A stretch of 64,000 nt of DNA from Pohlia nutans. Lineage: Eukaryota; Streptophyta; Bryopsida; Bryales; Mniaceae. Positions 24,682-37,099 of this stretch are shown here, in pieces. Location of the stretch: NCBI GenBank assembly GCA_022496805.1, contig CM040085.1:51572234-51636233 (forward strand), in the 5' to 3' direction. The stretch's first letter is position 1; every line of letters starts with the position of its first letter. The position numbers and the translations under genes are program-made. The notes under the pieces are model-generated. The model was not told the DNA's origin and did not search any database. It worked only from the letters and a program-made list of their open reading frames with translations.

Positions 24682-26592
24682 TCAAAGTGGCTTTGCCCTC
24701 TTACAACTGGACTTCTCCATGACACCTGAAGGCCTGCGAAGCGGTTTGGACTCAGCGTCTGATACAATAACATCGCTGGACATGGCTCTAGCAAGCTTCG
24801 AGCAGCCTCGTAAGAGGCTTTTCGGCTGGGAGGATTTGTGCTCAAACCGGGACTCCTGGGCACCGGTAGCACTATCCGTGTCCTGAATGATACTTTGTGG
24901 CAATGTGCTGGACAGGGCCATGGTGGCAGCCACTACCGGCTCATCAAGAAGAAGACTTCGAACACGGGTGGCTGCTCGTGTGCTGATGGGAGGAAAGATG
25001 GTTGTGCTAGTCACTCCTATATCCTCGCAGTTACAGCCTGTGTGCTCGGAAGGGTACACCGAAGGACTTGAAGACGACTGATCCCCACCTTCTTCCAGCC
25101 CCTCTGGAACAACCCCTTTCTCTGCTCCTTTTTCTGGGGCTACCGTCGAGGATGCCGGTCGGATGGGGGACTGAGATCTAATCTGTAGAGATCGCAGAAG
25201 AGCTGCTCTCCTCAGGTCAGCAGACTGGCAAGGGTCCGTAGTTGGGGAGGGGGGTAAGCGACCCTCTGCATCCGTTCCTTTGACTCGGTTTTGAGCGCAG
25301 GGCAAAGGAAGTGAGGGCGTGTAAGGAGGGGGAGTCTGCTGCCGTGACGACAGGGCACTGGAGTATGTAGGGATATAGGGAGGGAAGTGCTCCTTCCGCC
25401 GCGGCGACACAGGGCTGGTGGGGGTTACGGACACTGATTCTAGAGTTGAAACAGGCAAGAAGGCAGGAATCTCTGACGCACGGCCCATCCGAAAGCCAAC
25501 ACTCTCATCACTATCATCCGACATCGGAGAGTCTAATGTTGATAAGTCATCCCTGCACATGTTGTCAGAGCATATTGCAATCACAAAGAGGTCAATGGTC
25601 AAAGAATTGACATACACGGACAATCGGCCTTGCAATCGACCAAAGCTTTGGGACTCCCAATTACTTGACGTAATGATGAATGGGACCAAAGGAGGACCCC
25701 ATTGAGCACACGAGCATGAGCATAATTCTTCTACCATGAGGCAGAACTGATCTACATTGCTAGGTCTCGAATGCTGTGCTAATTCTGCCACTTTGAGATG
25801 TCGCTGCATCCCTTAGCAGGTGCAAAGAGGATCGCTTAAACCCGAAAGGACCAAGGATTCATGGTTTGAAAATGACCAATTCATTTTGATCACATAAAAT
25901 TCAGATGGGGCCAACTAAAATCGATGAAGAACATTGCATGTGTTGGTCAAAAAATAAAAAAAGTTGGACAAAAGCAAGTCTTCATATTCCCTAATCAAAA
26001 CTGCAAAATAAAATATGAGGCCAAATTTGGGACTCTTCGTCCTTTAGAGGAAAAAGTTGCGAAGAAGTAGACGTGAGAGGACCAGAAAGGTAAAATTGAA
26101 TTCCTATGACCAATGGACGCACCAGAGGTTTATCATAGTAGTTGAGGTAGCCGGAACATACCCATGACTCGTGGGGAAAGACGATGCAGATCGTGAAAGT
26201 CCTGCAGTCTCTGTGTGGGCAGGAGACACCATGTTGTCAATCAAAGGTGGGGATGATCGCTGTGAGTGAGACGTTGATTCGCCCACTCGCAGCCCATTCA
26301 AACTTGATGCCATCACCTGCAAGCATCAGCAACCATGTCAACCAAACATGCAATCTTCATACACACAATGTAATAAAAGAAAAACATTTTTTTTCAAGAT
26401 GGCAAAGATCTGTTTCCCATAAGAATCACATCCTCAAGCAGTCACAGTTATAGGTCTTTAAAATTGATATAGCAAGATGTTCCTCACCTCCGTGAGATAC
26501 CGTTTGTGGTTATGGAAATTGTCAAAATACGCTTCATCGTCAGCTGGCCGGGACCGTTTTCCGCCAATCAAAGACCCAGAATCCCGGCCCAT
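24682..26592 (-). CDS. Conserved plant protein of unknown function (three exons)
   Basis: Exons 26488-26592, 26162-26316 and 24682-25552 join in phase at GTGAGG and GTATGT donors and CAG acceptors, giving 376 residues. The N-terminus holds Gly-Gly-Lys-Arg-Ser-Arg-Pro-Ala-Asp-Asp-Glu and Phe-His-Asn-His-Lys-Arg-Tyr-Leu; exon 2 opens with VMASSLNGL; exon 3 opens with Asp-Asp-Leu-Ser and an SPMSDDSDES block. I recall this order (KRSRP, HKRYL, MASSLNGL, SPMS-acidic) from a plant-specific family with no assigned function. Exon 3 is otherwise rich in Ser and Pro, with Arg-Arg-Ala-Ala-Leu-Leu-Arg-Ser-Leu-Gln near its middle and a basic C-terminus, so it is probably largely disordered and may be nuclear. 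No membrane segment is seen. There is no frame break, so it looks functional. Intron 2 holds a MITE. The weak point is whether exon 3 runs unspliced to the stop. Confidence 0.75.
25836..26052. mobile_element. MITE of the GGACCAA family inside an intron
   Basis: It starts TTAAACCCGAAAGGACCAAG and ends CGTCCTTTAGAGGAA, imperfect inverted ends of the same kind as the element at 48991-49227. It lies wholly within intron 2 of the minus-strand gene. Confidence 0.65.
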
Positions 26593-27325
26593 TTCGATCT
26601 ACTGAATGTGTAAACCTGAAACTGCAACCAGGAGAAAATCATCGGTTCCCAACTTGACATCATAAAGAAAAGAGTTGCAAATGTATGAAACCAAGAAAGG
26701 CTCACACGATGGACAGTGCTACATGAATTAACTGCAATTCAAGCTCCAACAACCTCACAACGCAGCTCTACAGAAGCACAACCATCCAACCACAAACACG
26801 TTGTCACTCTAATCCATCTTGCCAACGGCACAGAGCAATGCAATTATCTTCTTGAAATTTTTATTCGACCAAATATTGCCACTGTGTTCAAATTCTTTAA
26901 AAATGATACCTGAATAGAACAGCAAAGACTACAAGAACACAGTCTGAAATCGCTCGTTGGAAAGATAAGTCTCCCTCAGCTCAAGTGTTGTTTAATTAAT
27001 GTTCTGCCGAAGCTGAGAAAATTTACCATTGCTAGTTTGCTAACATCGAAAGGTCACAAGAATTTCATGCCAAACGAATTCCACCATGTACAAGCAAGAA
27101 CACCTTCAAGTCTCACCTGTGAGTACGAGAATCCCCTACCGAGCCTCGCAAGCACTACAACGGCGTCGAAGCCCCAGATCGGCAAGTAGCGCACACCAGG
27201 AAAACACATGCAACGCCCTCCCCATGGTCGGAAACGCACACCAGCAACGGAAACATTAATAACAACGCCTGGCCTGCCTGCCGTCCTACAAGCACGAATC
27301 TGAAAACGGGTGCAGACCCAAGCAA
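26593..27325. other. 5' flank or untranslated leader of the 26.6-kb gene
   Basis: I see no coding exon. Given promoter-like motifs at 27.5 kb, this stretch may be 5' leader plus an intron; that is inference only. Confidence 0.4.
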
Positions 27326-27520
27326 CCAGGCCCCCTCGAGTTCGGGGAAGGGCTCGTACCTTCTCAGCCGTTGATCAGCATCGACGGTCTCCGTCAAAGC
27401 TGCAGGAGATTGGGTGGGCCATGCGTGTGAAGACCTTCCATTTCCGAGCAGGGCTAATTTGGGCTCCCTGCATTATGAGCTGTCCCAGGTCCTTTTAATG
27501 ATAAGCTGGGCCCCAGGCCC
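27326..27520 (-). promoter_or_regulatory. Putative promoter/leader shared in inverted copy with 37.1-37.3 kb
   Basis: On the minus strand, 27326-27412 matches 37252-37343 (plus strand) closely, including CTCCTGCAGCTTTGA and GAGCCCTTCCCCGAACTCGA. A TGGGCCCC box (plant site II type, TGGGCY) lies about 90 bp upstream at 27498, and GGGGCC boxes lie at a similar distance at 37155. This looks like one promoter and leader copied in inverted orientation, here reading toward the gene at 26592. Confidence 0.5.
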
Positions 27521-27612
27521 TTTTATGTGTATTTCTGTATTAATGTATTAATATTAGTTGAATCACTATTTTACTTGAATCAACAACACACTTGAACTCT
27601 TTGATTGTTACC

Positions 27613-28203
27613 TTAACCCCTAAACGTTCTCACCCGTTTCAAATTTGGTAGTTTTCCGAAGATGCATTATAAAGCACATTTAAGAGGAATATTTTTAACT
27701 TGATGAATGAATAAAAATTGTACACCATGAAATTTTGATTCTATCCATACGGTTGGATTTGCAATTGTTATCACCAATTTTTGTGTATAAATTTTCAAAC
27801 TTAAAATTTAGGGCTCTTTTGTAACATGATTACAAATAAGACATTGACAATCTAAGAATGAATTTTTTTGGGATGGGTTAAAATGTAATACTTTAAGTGT
27901 AGTGATTTTTGGAGATCTTTTGGTTGTTTAATTTTACTATTCTATTTTTTAATGAGCACTTTTAGACTAAAATCTTCAAAATTTTGGGTGGAACACTACA
28001 AGATGAAATGAGGCATAAAATTTTCACAAATTGTCCCCTTTCTAATCGGATCACACATGCACGAAGTTAACTTCCTATAAAAGTTTCAGTGAAAAATCCA
28101 CACTGCAAAAAGTGCATGATGGATGAGAAATCAGAGCTCAAATCCATACATCGTGCATAATATGCATGGTTGGGTGGTTAGAGGTTAACCCTTAAAGGGT
28201 TGA
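27613..28203 (+). mobile_element. AT-rich TTAA element, 590-bp family
   Basis: It starts TTAACCCCTAAACGTTC and ends AAAGGGTTGA (TTAA decayed to TTGA). Length and interior match 51352-51935. Reverse-oriented relatives are at 63172-63687 and 54149. It has no coding capacity. Confidence 0.7.
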
Positions 28204-28371
28204 TGGAGATAGTATATACGTTGACGTATATTTGACACCTGTGGTAAATAGAAAGCTCCAAAATGAGATCCTAATAGCTCATTAGAATCATGTCAACGTG
28301 AATTTTAACTTTATTTTTCATTGTAAATCCATAGGAGGTGTGGAACCATGCCAAATACAATGAAATGCTAC
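28204..28371. other. Short AT-rich spacer
   Basis: Nothing is recognised between two repeat elements. Confidence 0.4.
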
Positions 28372-28600
28372 ACTAAATAGGTAGATTAGTGTTATATAAT
28401 TATAAGAACTCTATAAACATGTCTCGAAACATGTTGTATGTTTTTATTGTTGACCAATTATTTTACCTTCTATATTGGTGAAGGTGGGGATCTTTTAATA
28501 GTATTGGAATCAATGTCTTTGGTAAATTGTTATGTCAAGAGTAAAAATCTATAATATTTTCAAATCTTATAATTATCTAAGACTAATCTACCTATTTAGT
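28372..28600. mobile_element. MITE with 35-bp inverted ends
   Basis: The left arm 28372-28406 (ACTAAATAGGTAGATTAGTG start) pairs with the right arm 28566-28600, with few mismatches. It is 229 bp and AT-rich, with no coding capacity. Confidence 0.75.
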
Positions 28601-29472
28601 ATAGTATATGGGTTTAGGGTCGTAAAGGGCTCTTTGGACCTTTGAGGGTTAAGGTTTAAGATTCTTTGATGCGAATTATGTGAATCAAATGTTTGTACGT
28701 TTGAGAGAGGTCTAAGGTGATGTTCAGATTTGGAGAAAAGAAATGCGTGCTCTAATAAAATCCTCTTATGCATGCTTCATGAGTACTGAAATTTATGGAA
28801 TAAAGTCATTTTTGTTAACAAAGCAACTTATTTCTATACATAAAATTATTTGCCTTTTGTAAAAATGTATGGCCTTGAGTAAATAATTAGTGTGTCTCAA
28901 AGTAATGGCAATAATTGGTATACTTGGTTTGACTTAGAATTTGGTTTATCACCTAGAATTTTAGACTACTAGTAGATGCCATAGCTGTATGCGTCTTCCT
29001 ATATGTGAACTTGTTATACATCCAAAATTAACTCTAGGGTTTTAATTTATAAAAATCCTTACATGTTTTGTAAACGTCAAAGCACTACAATTTGCGTACT
29101 TGAAATATTACATTCTATGATTTATAAATTTTCATAGATAGTCATCAAAATTGTACACATATGACAAAAATTTCAATACGATTGCAAGGTATTTTTAAAA
29201 TTTACAAGTTTTATCATTTAAATAAGATAAAAATTCAAAACAAATATACATGATTGAGATTAAATATTTCAAATTATATATAAGGTAGAAAGAAATATAT
29301 ATACTTTCAAGTAGTTTAAAAAATGAAGTGGAGAAATTAAATGAGACGATGATTGGAGCATCCTTCCAAACCTCTTTATATAGGCAACACTTGAATTTCA
29401 TATTTCTCAATAGTGTAAATCTTCAAGTGAAGTATATATTCTAATCCCAATGATCAAAAGATGTATCATATC
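28601..29472. other. AT-rich intergenic DNA
   Basis: No gene is seen. A possible TTAA-family right end (TTTGAGGGTTAA) is near 28648 without a partner. Confidence 0.45.
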
Positions 29473-30090
29473 TTAACTCCTAACCGTCCTTAACTTTTTT
29501 GGTTTAAAATCATCATTGCTTTTGAAGTGTTATATGTCTAAATGTAAGTGAGGAATAGAAAACTCAACATTACAATATGGAGTGTACATGTTGTGGATGA
29601 CAAGAATTGAATTTGAAGTCATTTGATGACATAGATTGCAACATCGTAATGTTTTAGAGTTGAAAAAGGTTGCTCAAATCCTCCTATAAACACATAAGAG
29701 TTAACGTTCTATTTCAAAACCACTCAAATGAAAAAAATTCAAACTATAGAGTGGTTCAAAAACTTCATATAAGAACATTGGTACCAAAAAATATTTATGA
29801 AAATATTTTATGTGTCCTAAAATGGCGTTGCAATGTTAAAATATGGCCCAAGTTTTACAAAGCAAAAAGTATCCAAAACTAGATCAATTTGTACTTCCCC
29901 GCTTGCAAAATTTTCACAACACTTTGGATTGAATCAAGATTTATATTACAAAAATTAGACTTCATTTGGAATAAAATCTAACAATTTTAATTGAAATCTA
30001 ACACCAAATGGAGGACAGAATAGTCTTCAAAGTGTTGAGCATTCAATGTTACAAAAAAACGATATTTCATGCTATCAGGGGTCATGTTAA
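29473..30090 (-). mobile_element. AT-rich TTAA element, same family as 49224-50046
   Basis: Reading from TTAACTCCTAACCG it follows the reverse complement of the 49224-50046 element closely (shared TTTTTTGG, TTAAAATCATCAT, CTAAATGTAAGTGAGG). It ends at a TTAA at 30087-30090. Confidence 0.65.
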
Positions 30091-30640
30091 CCCCTAAGCA
30101 TCTATATTGCATTTACACGGTCCAACCTCGTTAATATCTCACATTTATAAACATATCATATTTTATGGTATTTTTCTCATATGGTTTATTGTTAAACGGA
30201 TGTACGGTGATTTTTTCATAATTGTGTAAATAAAAAAGAATTTTATGACATTTTTAAAGTATGGGTTGAAATGTAAATAATACTTTAAGTGTAGAAATTT
30301 TATGGTTTTAGAAATAAATTCAAATACACTTTCAAACTAAAATCATACTTAGTGCACATTCTTGTTACTATAAATGCTTAATATTTAAAAAATGAAAGGA
30401 TAATACTCATAAACATACATTTAACACATACATAACAAAACTTTAACATATACTTAATACATTTATATTTATTAAGGTAGGAAAAAAAAATGATACACAT
30501 TAAACATATGATATATGCAAATATAATAACCAACCATAATAAAGTAACGGTTAAAACCGCTATTACATAAAACTTTATTAAATAAATACACCAAACTAAT
30601 ATTTTTTTTAAGCACTAGATTGCAATTTTTTTCCACCTAT
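30091..30640. other. AT-rich intergenic DNA
   Basis: A fragment of the 590-bp family can be seen around 30195-30340 (GTACGGTGATTTTT, GGTTGAAATGTAA). The rest is A/T-rich 3' flank of the MULE pseudogene. Confidence 0.45.
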
Positions 30641-33600
30641 TTAATATATATTCAACTCCTTAAAAAACAACTCCACATCTTGTTCAACCTCACATTCTTC
30701 AGTGTTTGATGTACTACTACAACATCCTTTCACTATTGCACACTGGCAATTGTGGCACTCAATCATAGTAACTCCATTAAAAAATATATTTAACCCTTCA
30801 CAGTTAGGACATTCTTCTCTACAAAGCTTTGGCAATTTCACCCTCGTGCGCTTCTTTTGCACCAGTTGTTTTCGACGTGATAGCTTGATTCCACCACTAG
30901 GTCTTGGAGATTGTGTCACAACTTCTTCTTGATCACTGAGATCTTCATAATCCAATCTGCGTTTTTTCCTCTGGCGTCCATGTCCAAGTCTTGTATTTGT
31001 CACATTCTCTTGTAAAGGGGTGATACTTCCACCTTCCCTCGGCATCACTATTCGACTTGGCCTCAGATCCAACCCCATAGACTCTTGAAAAACTGCCATA
31101 AACATTTCTCCGGCCCTCTTCAAGGCATTCCGTTTCTCTGTTGTCAAACTTGCATATTTTTCCCTTGGAATATTATGCGATGCCGTCATTTTGGAGATAT
31201 TGAAAAACATCTCTTTTATAAGCTCAGTTTCGTTAATTGGATTTAGAGAAGGTTCACTGATTGAATCTCCACTTGGACCCCCATTTGGACCTTCACTCGA
31301 ACCCCCACTTGGATCCTCACCTGGACCCTCACTTTGACCTCCACATAGACCTCCACTTAAATCCGCACTCGAACCCCCATTTAGATCCTCACTTGGACCC
31401 GCACATGCATCTTCATTTAAATCTTCCAAGTCATGAATAAAGCCATTAGGTTCATACATGCTTGGCAATAAACCATATAAATGTTGAAATTCATCTTCAA
31501 CAATTTGTTTCACTGCCATCATGTGTTTACATATTGGACCATAGTCGTTACACTCGCACCATTCACAAGATAAACTAACTATGTACCACTTGTTTGACAT
31601 CGTCTGACTTCGAAATGCAAACTCCAAATGACATGGGTCAATTACTTCAAAATTCGCTGATCGATCCTCTTTATATCGTTGCACCATTTTCTTAGCCTTC
31701 TGCAACCTTGCTGTTCTACCCTTGTCTCCTCCTCTAATCGAGTACTTGCGCGATTCACTTAACCAATGAGCATCATTGTAATGTTCATCTAAGGTCAATC
31801 CTCCAAACCGTCGTCCAGAATCAGGATTACCGATTATTGCAAAAATCAGTTCATCAAGTCTTCGATTGACTTTTCCATCCAATAAAGTGTATTTCACATA
31901 TTGCCACATGCGTTCCACAAGGTTTGTTGTGTTTGCATGTCCGTGCCTAAACATTCTAGTCCATCTGGGCCACATGAGTTTCCATGGACTGTTGTTCCCT
32001 GCCCAACCTTGTTCAATATACTTCAATACACTTGCATTGTTGACATATTTTGTTTTCAGCCTCTCGTACGCATCATTGAAGCCATCCTTAGTAAATGCCT
32101 CCAACAAAAAGCACATTCCTCTATATAGATCATTGCGAAGTCCCTCAGGCACTTTAGACAACAAATGCTCAACCCATGCCTTTTTTGAATGGAACCAACA
32201 CAATAGCAATTTGCATTTAGTTTGGATTCCACATGGTGTTTGGTTTTCCCAACACCAAATGTCTTCGTGAATTGCCCTCATTATAGCAGTCCTTGAAGTT
32301 TTGTCTTTGTCAATTACTATGGCATTCGGTCGGATTGTATCCATGTTTTGAAAGACGGCTTTCATAGTAAGCCACAACGCCGTTCCCACTTGGCCACTTT
32401 CATTATCATCACTACAAAGCATAATGAAAATAGGCATACCGAAACCGCTTGCATTGGGACACATCGCAGCAAATAATGGCATGCCCCATTGATTGGTTTT
32501 AAACGTGGAATCAATCACCCATGCCGAATTTGGAGTGATGATTTTTGCACGCTTAAGCATCTCCTCGGTCTGCATTACTATGACAAATGGCCGCTTGTTT
32601 GGATCCGCATTTAAAGGATCATACGGTTGATAAAATATCACTCTTCATTTTTCAATCCATTTAGGAACGGATTGCTTTACAACTTCATAGTCATCTTCAC
32701 TACACCTTTCTTGCATTTGAAGACGATACGATAGGGCAGATGCTTTTTTTGGAGTAAAAAAGAAACGAAAGGTTTTCTGTTCATGCAACGGAACGCTTTC
32801 ACGTAAGATGTCCTCGCACCTCTTTGAATATGCAAGTGCTAATTGGATGTTATTTAAGTTTTTCAACATCTCAGCACAAACACTTATTGCACTTTGATGA
32901 ACAGGTAAAAAGTAACAATCCGTCATTGATCCCGGCTCATGCCCTTGGTGCTCTGTATTCGTATGAATCTCAATGTCTCGGCCCTCTTCATCCGGGTATA
33001 TGACTTTCACATAGAACTTGCACCCAACGTATTTGGCGGTAGAATATTGTCTCACTCTATCGCTTAAATTGTCGTCGCCATTTGATTTACCACCAAATTT
33101 CACCCCTCGATGACATACATATATGCGCACCGTTGATGGACACGGCCTCACAGCAAGGTATCGATGGATCGGCATCAAGCGCACTGAATGTTCCGCTTTT
33201 AAATTATTCAAAAACTCTTCCTCCTCTGCTAACGGCATTGTATACTTAGCAGTGTATTGTCGAAACGGACGGATCGTCCTTTCATGTGTTTGTTGTCCTA
33301 AGTGACAACCCGAACATGCGCTTATCACTTTTTCAATGAAAGGTTTTGGGATGCCAGTCAATTGTGCATTAACTAACCACCCTTCTTCAACAATCCTTGC
33401 AATTGTCTCTTTATATGCCAAATGCCTTTCTCCTCCGCAATGTGCTCTTACAACAATTGAGGGTCATTCGTCAATATAAGGGACAATGAGATGAGGATGT
33501 TTTTTTATTAAATAAACGTTCTTCCTTATTTGCCCCGGTTCGAACCCCAAACTGTCTTCCATATCGTTCCCATTTTTTTAAAGCTCCTTTTTCCCATGCT

Positions 33601-33914
33601 TCTAACGAAGCTCCTTCTTGACGAAAAAAATTAGGATCCAAGGTGCCGATAGTGCCTACTGATGGCACTATCCGTCCCTTACACCAATCGACAAAATAAT
33701 TCCCCAACCTCCGGTTGAAGGAATAATATGTCGAGTTCAAATACAAAGAAGGGTCCAAATTGGATTCTTCAATTTCAACATCTTGTTCTGTGTCATCATC
33801 TTCTTCGTCACTTTCTAAAAGCGGAAATAAACCAATGTCCAAATCATCATCCGAAAGAAGTCCATCGAGGTTGAGAACCTCGAAAATGTCTCCCACATCA
33901 TCCATTGCTTGCAC
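30641..33914 (-). pseudogene. MULE transposase B with SWIM zinc finger, nearly intact
   Basis: A single long reading frame with few breaks. From 33914 it starts with an acidic segment (Ser-Asp-Glu-Glu-Asp-Asp-Asp), continues through Cys/His sequence (CHLGQQTHERTIRPF), and reaches the DDE core: Asp in WVIDSTFKTN, Asp in IVIDKDKTS, CWFHSKKAW, Glu in TTNLVERMW. A SWIM finger CEC...CKH follows, then a Gly/Ser/Asp-rich repeat linker (about 31255-31420), a Lys/Arg-rich block and a C-terminal Cys cluster. Three lesions: an extra base in an A7 run (T7 on plus, 33500-33506), TGA at 33464-33466 and TGA at 32645-32647. Past each, the frame resumes at once. No introns are needed. It belongs to a different MULE group from transposase A. 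A sequencing error could explain the homopolymer shift, but not both stops. Confidence 0.85.
31255..31420 (-). repeat. Coding minisatellite in transposase B
   Basis: Short units of roughly 15-30 bp built on GGACCC/CCACTTGGA encode a Gly-Gly-Pro-Ser-Glu/Asp-rich linker after the SWIM finger. The frame is kept throughout. Confidence 0.7.
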
Positions 33915-34161
33915 ACTTCACTTCCAACTCATTCCTACTGCAGCCACCCTCATCAGCTTTATAACAAAATAGTTATTATACCTGCACAACCAACACACGA
34001 TATGATTAGTGCAATATTAACAACACAAAAATTTCAAAAATGTTCACAATCTTTACCAAAAGATGTACCATTTGATGACTCTATCACATGTCATTTTTTT
34101 GATTTCCATGGAAACGGGTCCCCCTAATACTTTCCTCCGCATGTCCAAATCTTTGGAATAA

Positions 34162-34730
34162 GTGGCGGAACCCGCCACCCCTTTGCCCCGACGATGCTCG
34201 CCATCACATGTTTGCAATTTTGCAAGTGGTGGCGGACACCGCCATCTCTTTGTCCCTATGGTCCCGCCACCGCATCCCTAAATCTTTAAAATAGGTGGCG
34301 GAATCCGCCATCCCTTTGCCTCGGCGGTGCGCGCCATCACATGTTTGCAATTTTGCAAGTGGTGGCGGACACCGCCATCTCTTTGTCCCTATGGTCCCGC
34401 CACTGCATCCCTAAATCTTTAAAATAGGTGGCGGAACCCGCCATCCCTTTGTCCCGACGGTGCGCGCCATCACATGTTTGCAATTTTGCAAGTGGTGGCG
34501 GACACCGCCATCTCTTTGTCCCTATGGTCCCGCCACCGCATCCCTAAATCTTTAAAATAGGTGGCGGAACCCGCCATCCCTTTGCCCCGACGGTGCGCGC
34601 CATCACATGTTTGCAATATTGCAAGTGGTGGCGGACACCGCCATCTCTTTGCCCCTGTGGTCCCGCCATCGCATCCCTAAATCTTTAAAATAGGTGGCGG
34701 AACCCGCCATCCCTTTGCCCCTAAAACCGC
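34162..34730. repeat. 133-bp satellite array, about 4.3 units
   Basis: GGTGGCGGAA recurs at 34162, 34295, 34428, 34561 and 34694, exactly 133 bp apart. Each unit contains inverted halves (GTGGCGGA...TCCGCCA), so it can fold. It sits 250 bp beyond the start of transposase B and may be part of that element's terminal region. Confidence 0.92.
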
Positions 34731-35105
34731 CACCTTAGCCCCGACGGTTTGACCATCCCTTTGCCCCAACATGAGGTGAGAATTAAACATGGGGTGGGAA
34801 TTAACATTGATTTTGAAGTAGAGGTGCTCACCGCCACTACTTCAAAAAAAATGATCATGTGGTGGCCGTCACCATATGTCCAATTTTTTTGAAGTGGCCC
34901 CGGTGAGCACTTCTTTGTCAAAACCGGTGGTAATTAGGGTTTAGAGTTTTGATGGGAGTCGTGGTGGGACTCCCGGGACTCCCACTCTCAGGACTCCCAC
35001 ATTCCCAAACCATTTTCCATTTTTTTCAATTATCCATTTTCCACTTTCCCAAACCATTTTACATTTTTTTCCATTATTCATTTTTCCAAGTCATTTTTCA
35101 TTTTT
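34731..35105. other. Low-complexity transition
   Basis: Remnants of the satellite are followed by T-rich repeats of CCATTTT. No gene is seen. Confidence 0.5.
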
Positions 35106-36611
35106 CACTTCCGAGACTCCCACTCCCACACGCCATGGGAGTCGTGGTGGGAGTCGTCATGGGACTCCCACTTCCACTCTCGGAACTCCCACACGCCATG
35201 AGGGTCGTGGTGGGAGTCGTCATGGGACTCCCATTTCCACTCCCGGGACTCCCACACCCACTCCCACACGCCATGGGAGTCGTGGTGGGAGTCGTGATGG
35301 GACTCCAACTCCCACTCTCGGGACTCCCACTCCCATATGCCATGGGAGTCGTGGTGGGAGTCGTCATGGGACTCCCACTCCCACACTCCCACTCTCACAC
35401 GCTATGGGAGTCGTGGTGGGAGTCATGATGGCACTCCCACTCCCACATTCCCACTCCCACATTCCCACTCCCACACACCATGGGAGTCGTGGTAGGAGTC
35501 GTCATGGGACTCCCACTTCCACTCCCGGGACTCCCACACGCCATGAGGGTCGTGATGGGAGTCGTCATGGGGCTCCCATTTCCACTCCCGGGACTCCCAC
35601 ACGCCATGGGAGTCGTGGTAGGAGTCGTCATGGGACTCCCACTTGCACTCCCGGGACTCCTACACGCCATGGGAGTCGTGGTGGGAGTCGTCATAGGACT
35701 CCCATTTCCACTCCCGGGACTCCCACACGCCATGGGAGTCGTGGTGGGAGTTGTCATGGGACTCCCATTTCCACTCCCGGGGCTCCCATTTCCACTCCCG
35801 GGACTCCCACACGCCATGGGAGTCGTGGTAGGAGTCGTCATGGGACTCCCACTTGCACTCCCGGGACTCCCACACGCCATGGGAGTCGTGGTGGGAGTCG
35901 TCATGGGACTCCCACTTCCACTCCCGGGACTCCTACACGCCATGGGAGTCGTGGTGGGAGTCGTCATGGGACTCCAACTCCGACTCCGGAGACTCCCGGG
36001 ACTCCCACACGCCATGGGAGTCGTGGTGGGAGTCGTGGTGGGACTCCCACTCCCACTCCCACACTCCCACTCCCACACGCCATGGGAGTCGTGATGGGAG
36101 TTGTGGTGGGACTCCCGAGACTCCCACTCCCGGGACTCCCACTCCCATACACCCACTCCCACACGCCATGGGAGTCGTGGTGGGAGTCGTGATGGGACTC
36201 CAACTCCCACTCCCACACTCCCACTCCTACACACCATGGGAGTCGTGGTGGGAGTCGTGATGGGACTCCCACTCCCGGGACTCCCACTCCCACACTCCCA
36301 CTCCCAGACACCATGGGAGTCGTGGTGGGAGTCGTGATGGGACTCCCACCCCCACATTCCCACTCCCACACACCATGGGAGTCGTAGTGGGAGTCGTCAT
36401 GGGACTCCCATTTCCACTCCCGGGACTCCCACACGCCATGGGAGTCGTGGTGGGACTCCCACTCCCACTCCCACACTCCCACTCCCACACGCCATGGGAG
36501 TCGTGATGGGAGTTGTGGTGGGACTCCCGAGACTCCCACTCCCGGGACTCCCACTCCCATACACCCACTCCCACACGCTATGGGAGTCGTAATGGGACTC
36601 CCGGGACTCCC
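35106..36611. repeat. 63-bp minisatellite, about 1.5 kb
   Basis: Units of mostly 63 bp (for example 35605, 35668, 35731 and 35815, 35878, 35941) contain CCATGGGAGTCGTGGTGGGA and CCCGGGACTCCC. Since 63 is a multiple of three and the unit lacks stops in several frames, long open frames run on both strands; these are not genes. The unit is strand-asymmetric, with G-rich runs, and partly palindromic. Confidence 0.93.
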
Positions 36612-36940
36612 ACTCCACCACCATGCTAATCCCAATATTTGGTGGTGACCTTCACCACCACTTTCCTCAAATTTTTTTGGTGGTGGTGACAGTCACCACC
36701 ACCACCATGCTAATCCCCAATTTTTAGTGGTGGCCGTCACCACCACGATGCCCTTAATATTTTGGTGGTGGTGATGGTCACCACCACCCCATTCAATCTC
36801 CCAATTTTTGTTCCTCCAATTTTCAATCTCCCAATTTTCGGTCTCCCAATTTTCGGTCTCCCAATTTTCAATCTCCCATTTTTTTCACCACCACCATGTA
36901 CTATGAGGGGAGGTACCACCTCTCCCCTCATAGTACTCTC
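36612..36940. repeat. Inverted CACCACC/GGTGGTG blocks, 15-bp tandem repeat and a hairpin
   Basis: 36612-36790 alternates GGTGGTG and CACCACC, so it can fold on itself. About 36817-36880 repeats a 15-bp unit (TCCCAATTTTCGGTC) four to five times. 36898-36936 forms a hairpin with 13-base arms (GTACTATGAGGGG and its complement). Confidence 0.8.
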
Positions 36941-37099
36941 TGTGGGATTCGGCAGACCCCACGGAGTACTGGTTGAAGGGGACTTACAAGACACAAAAAT
37001 ATTTTGGAACACCACCCGTTTGGTTGGTGGATTTTCAATGGGAAAATGAAATAATGTCAATGTGGTTGAATTTTTGTTGAATGGCCTGGTTGCTTGGAA

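Noticed and set aside
34162..34730. CRISPR-like regular repeats
   Set aside because: The units are contiguous 133-bp copies without variable spacers, in a plant genome: a satellite.
35404..36369. Long open frames of 200-324 codons on both strands
   Set aside because: They are by-products of a 63-bp tandem repeat whose length is a multiple of three; overlapping frames on both strands give equally repetitive, family-less proteins.
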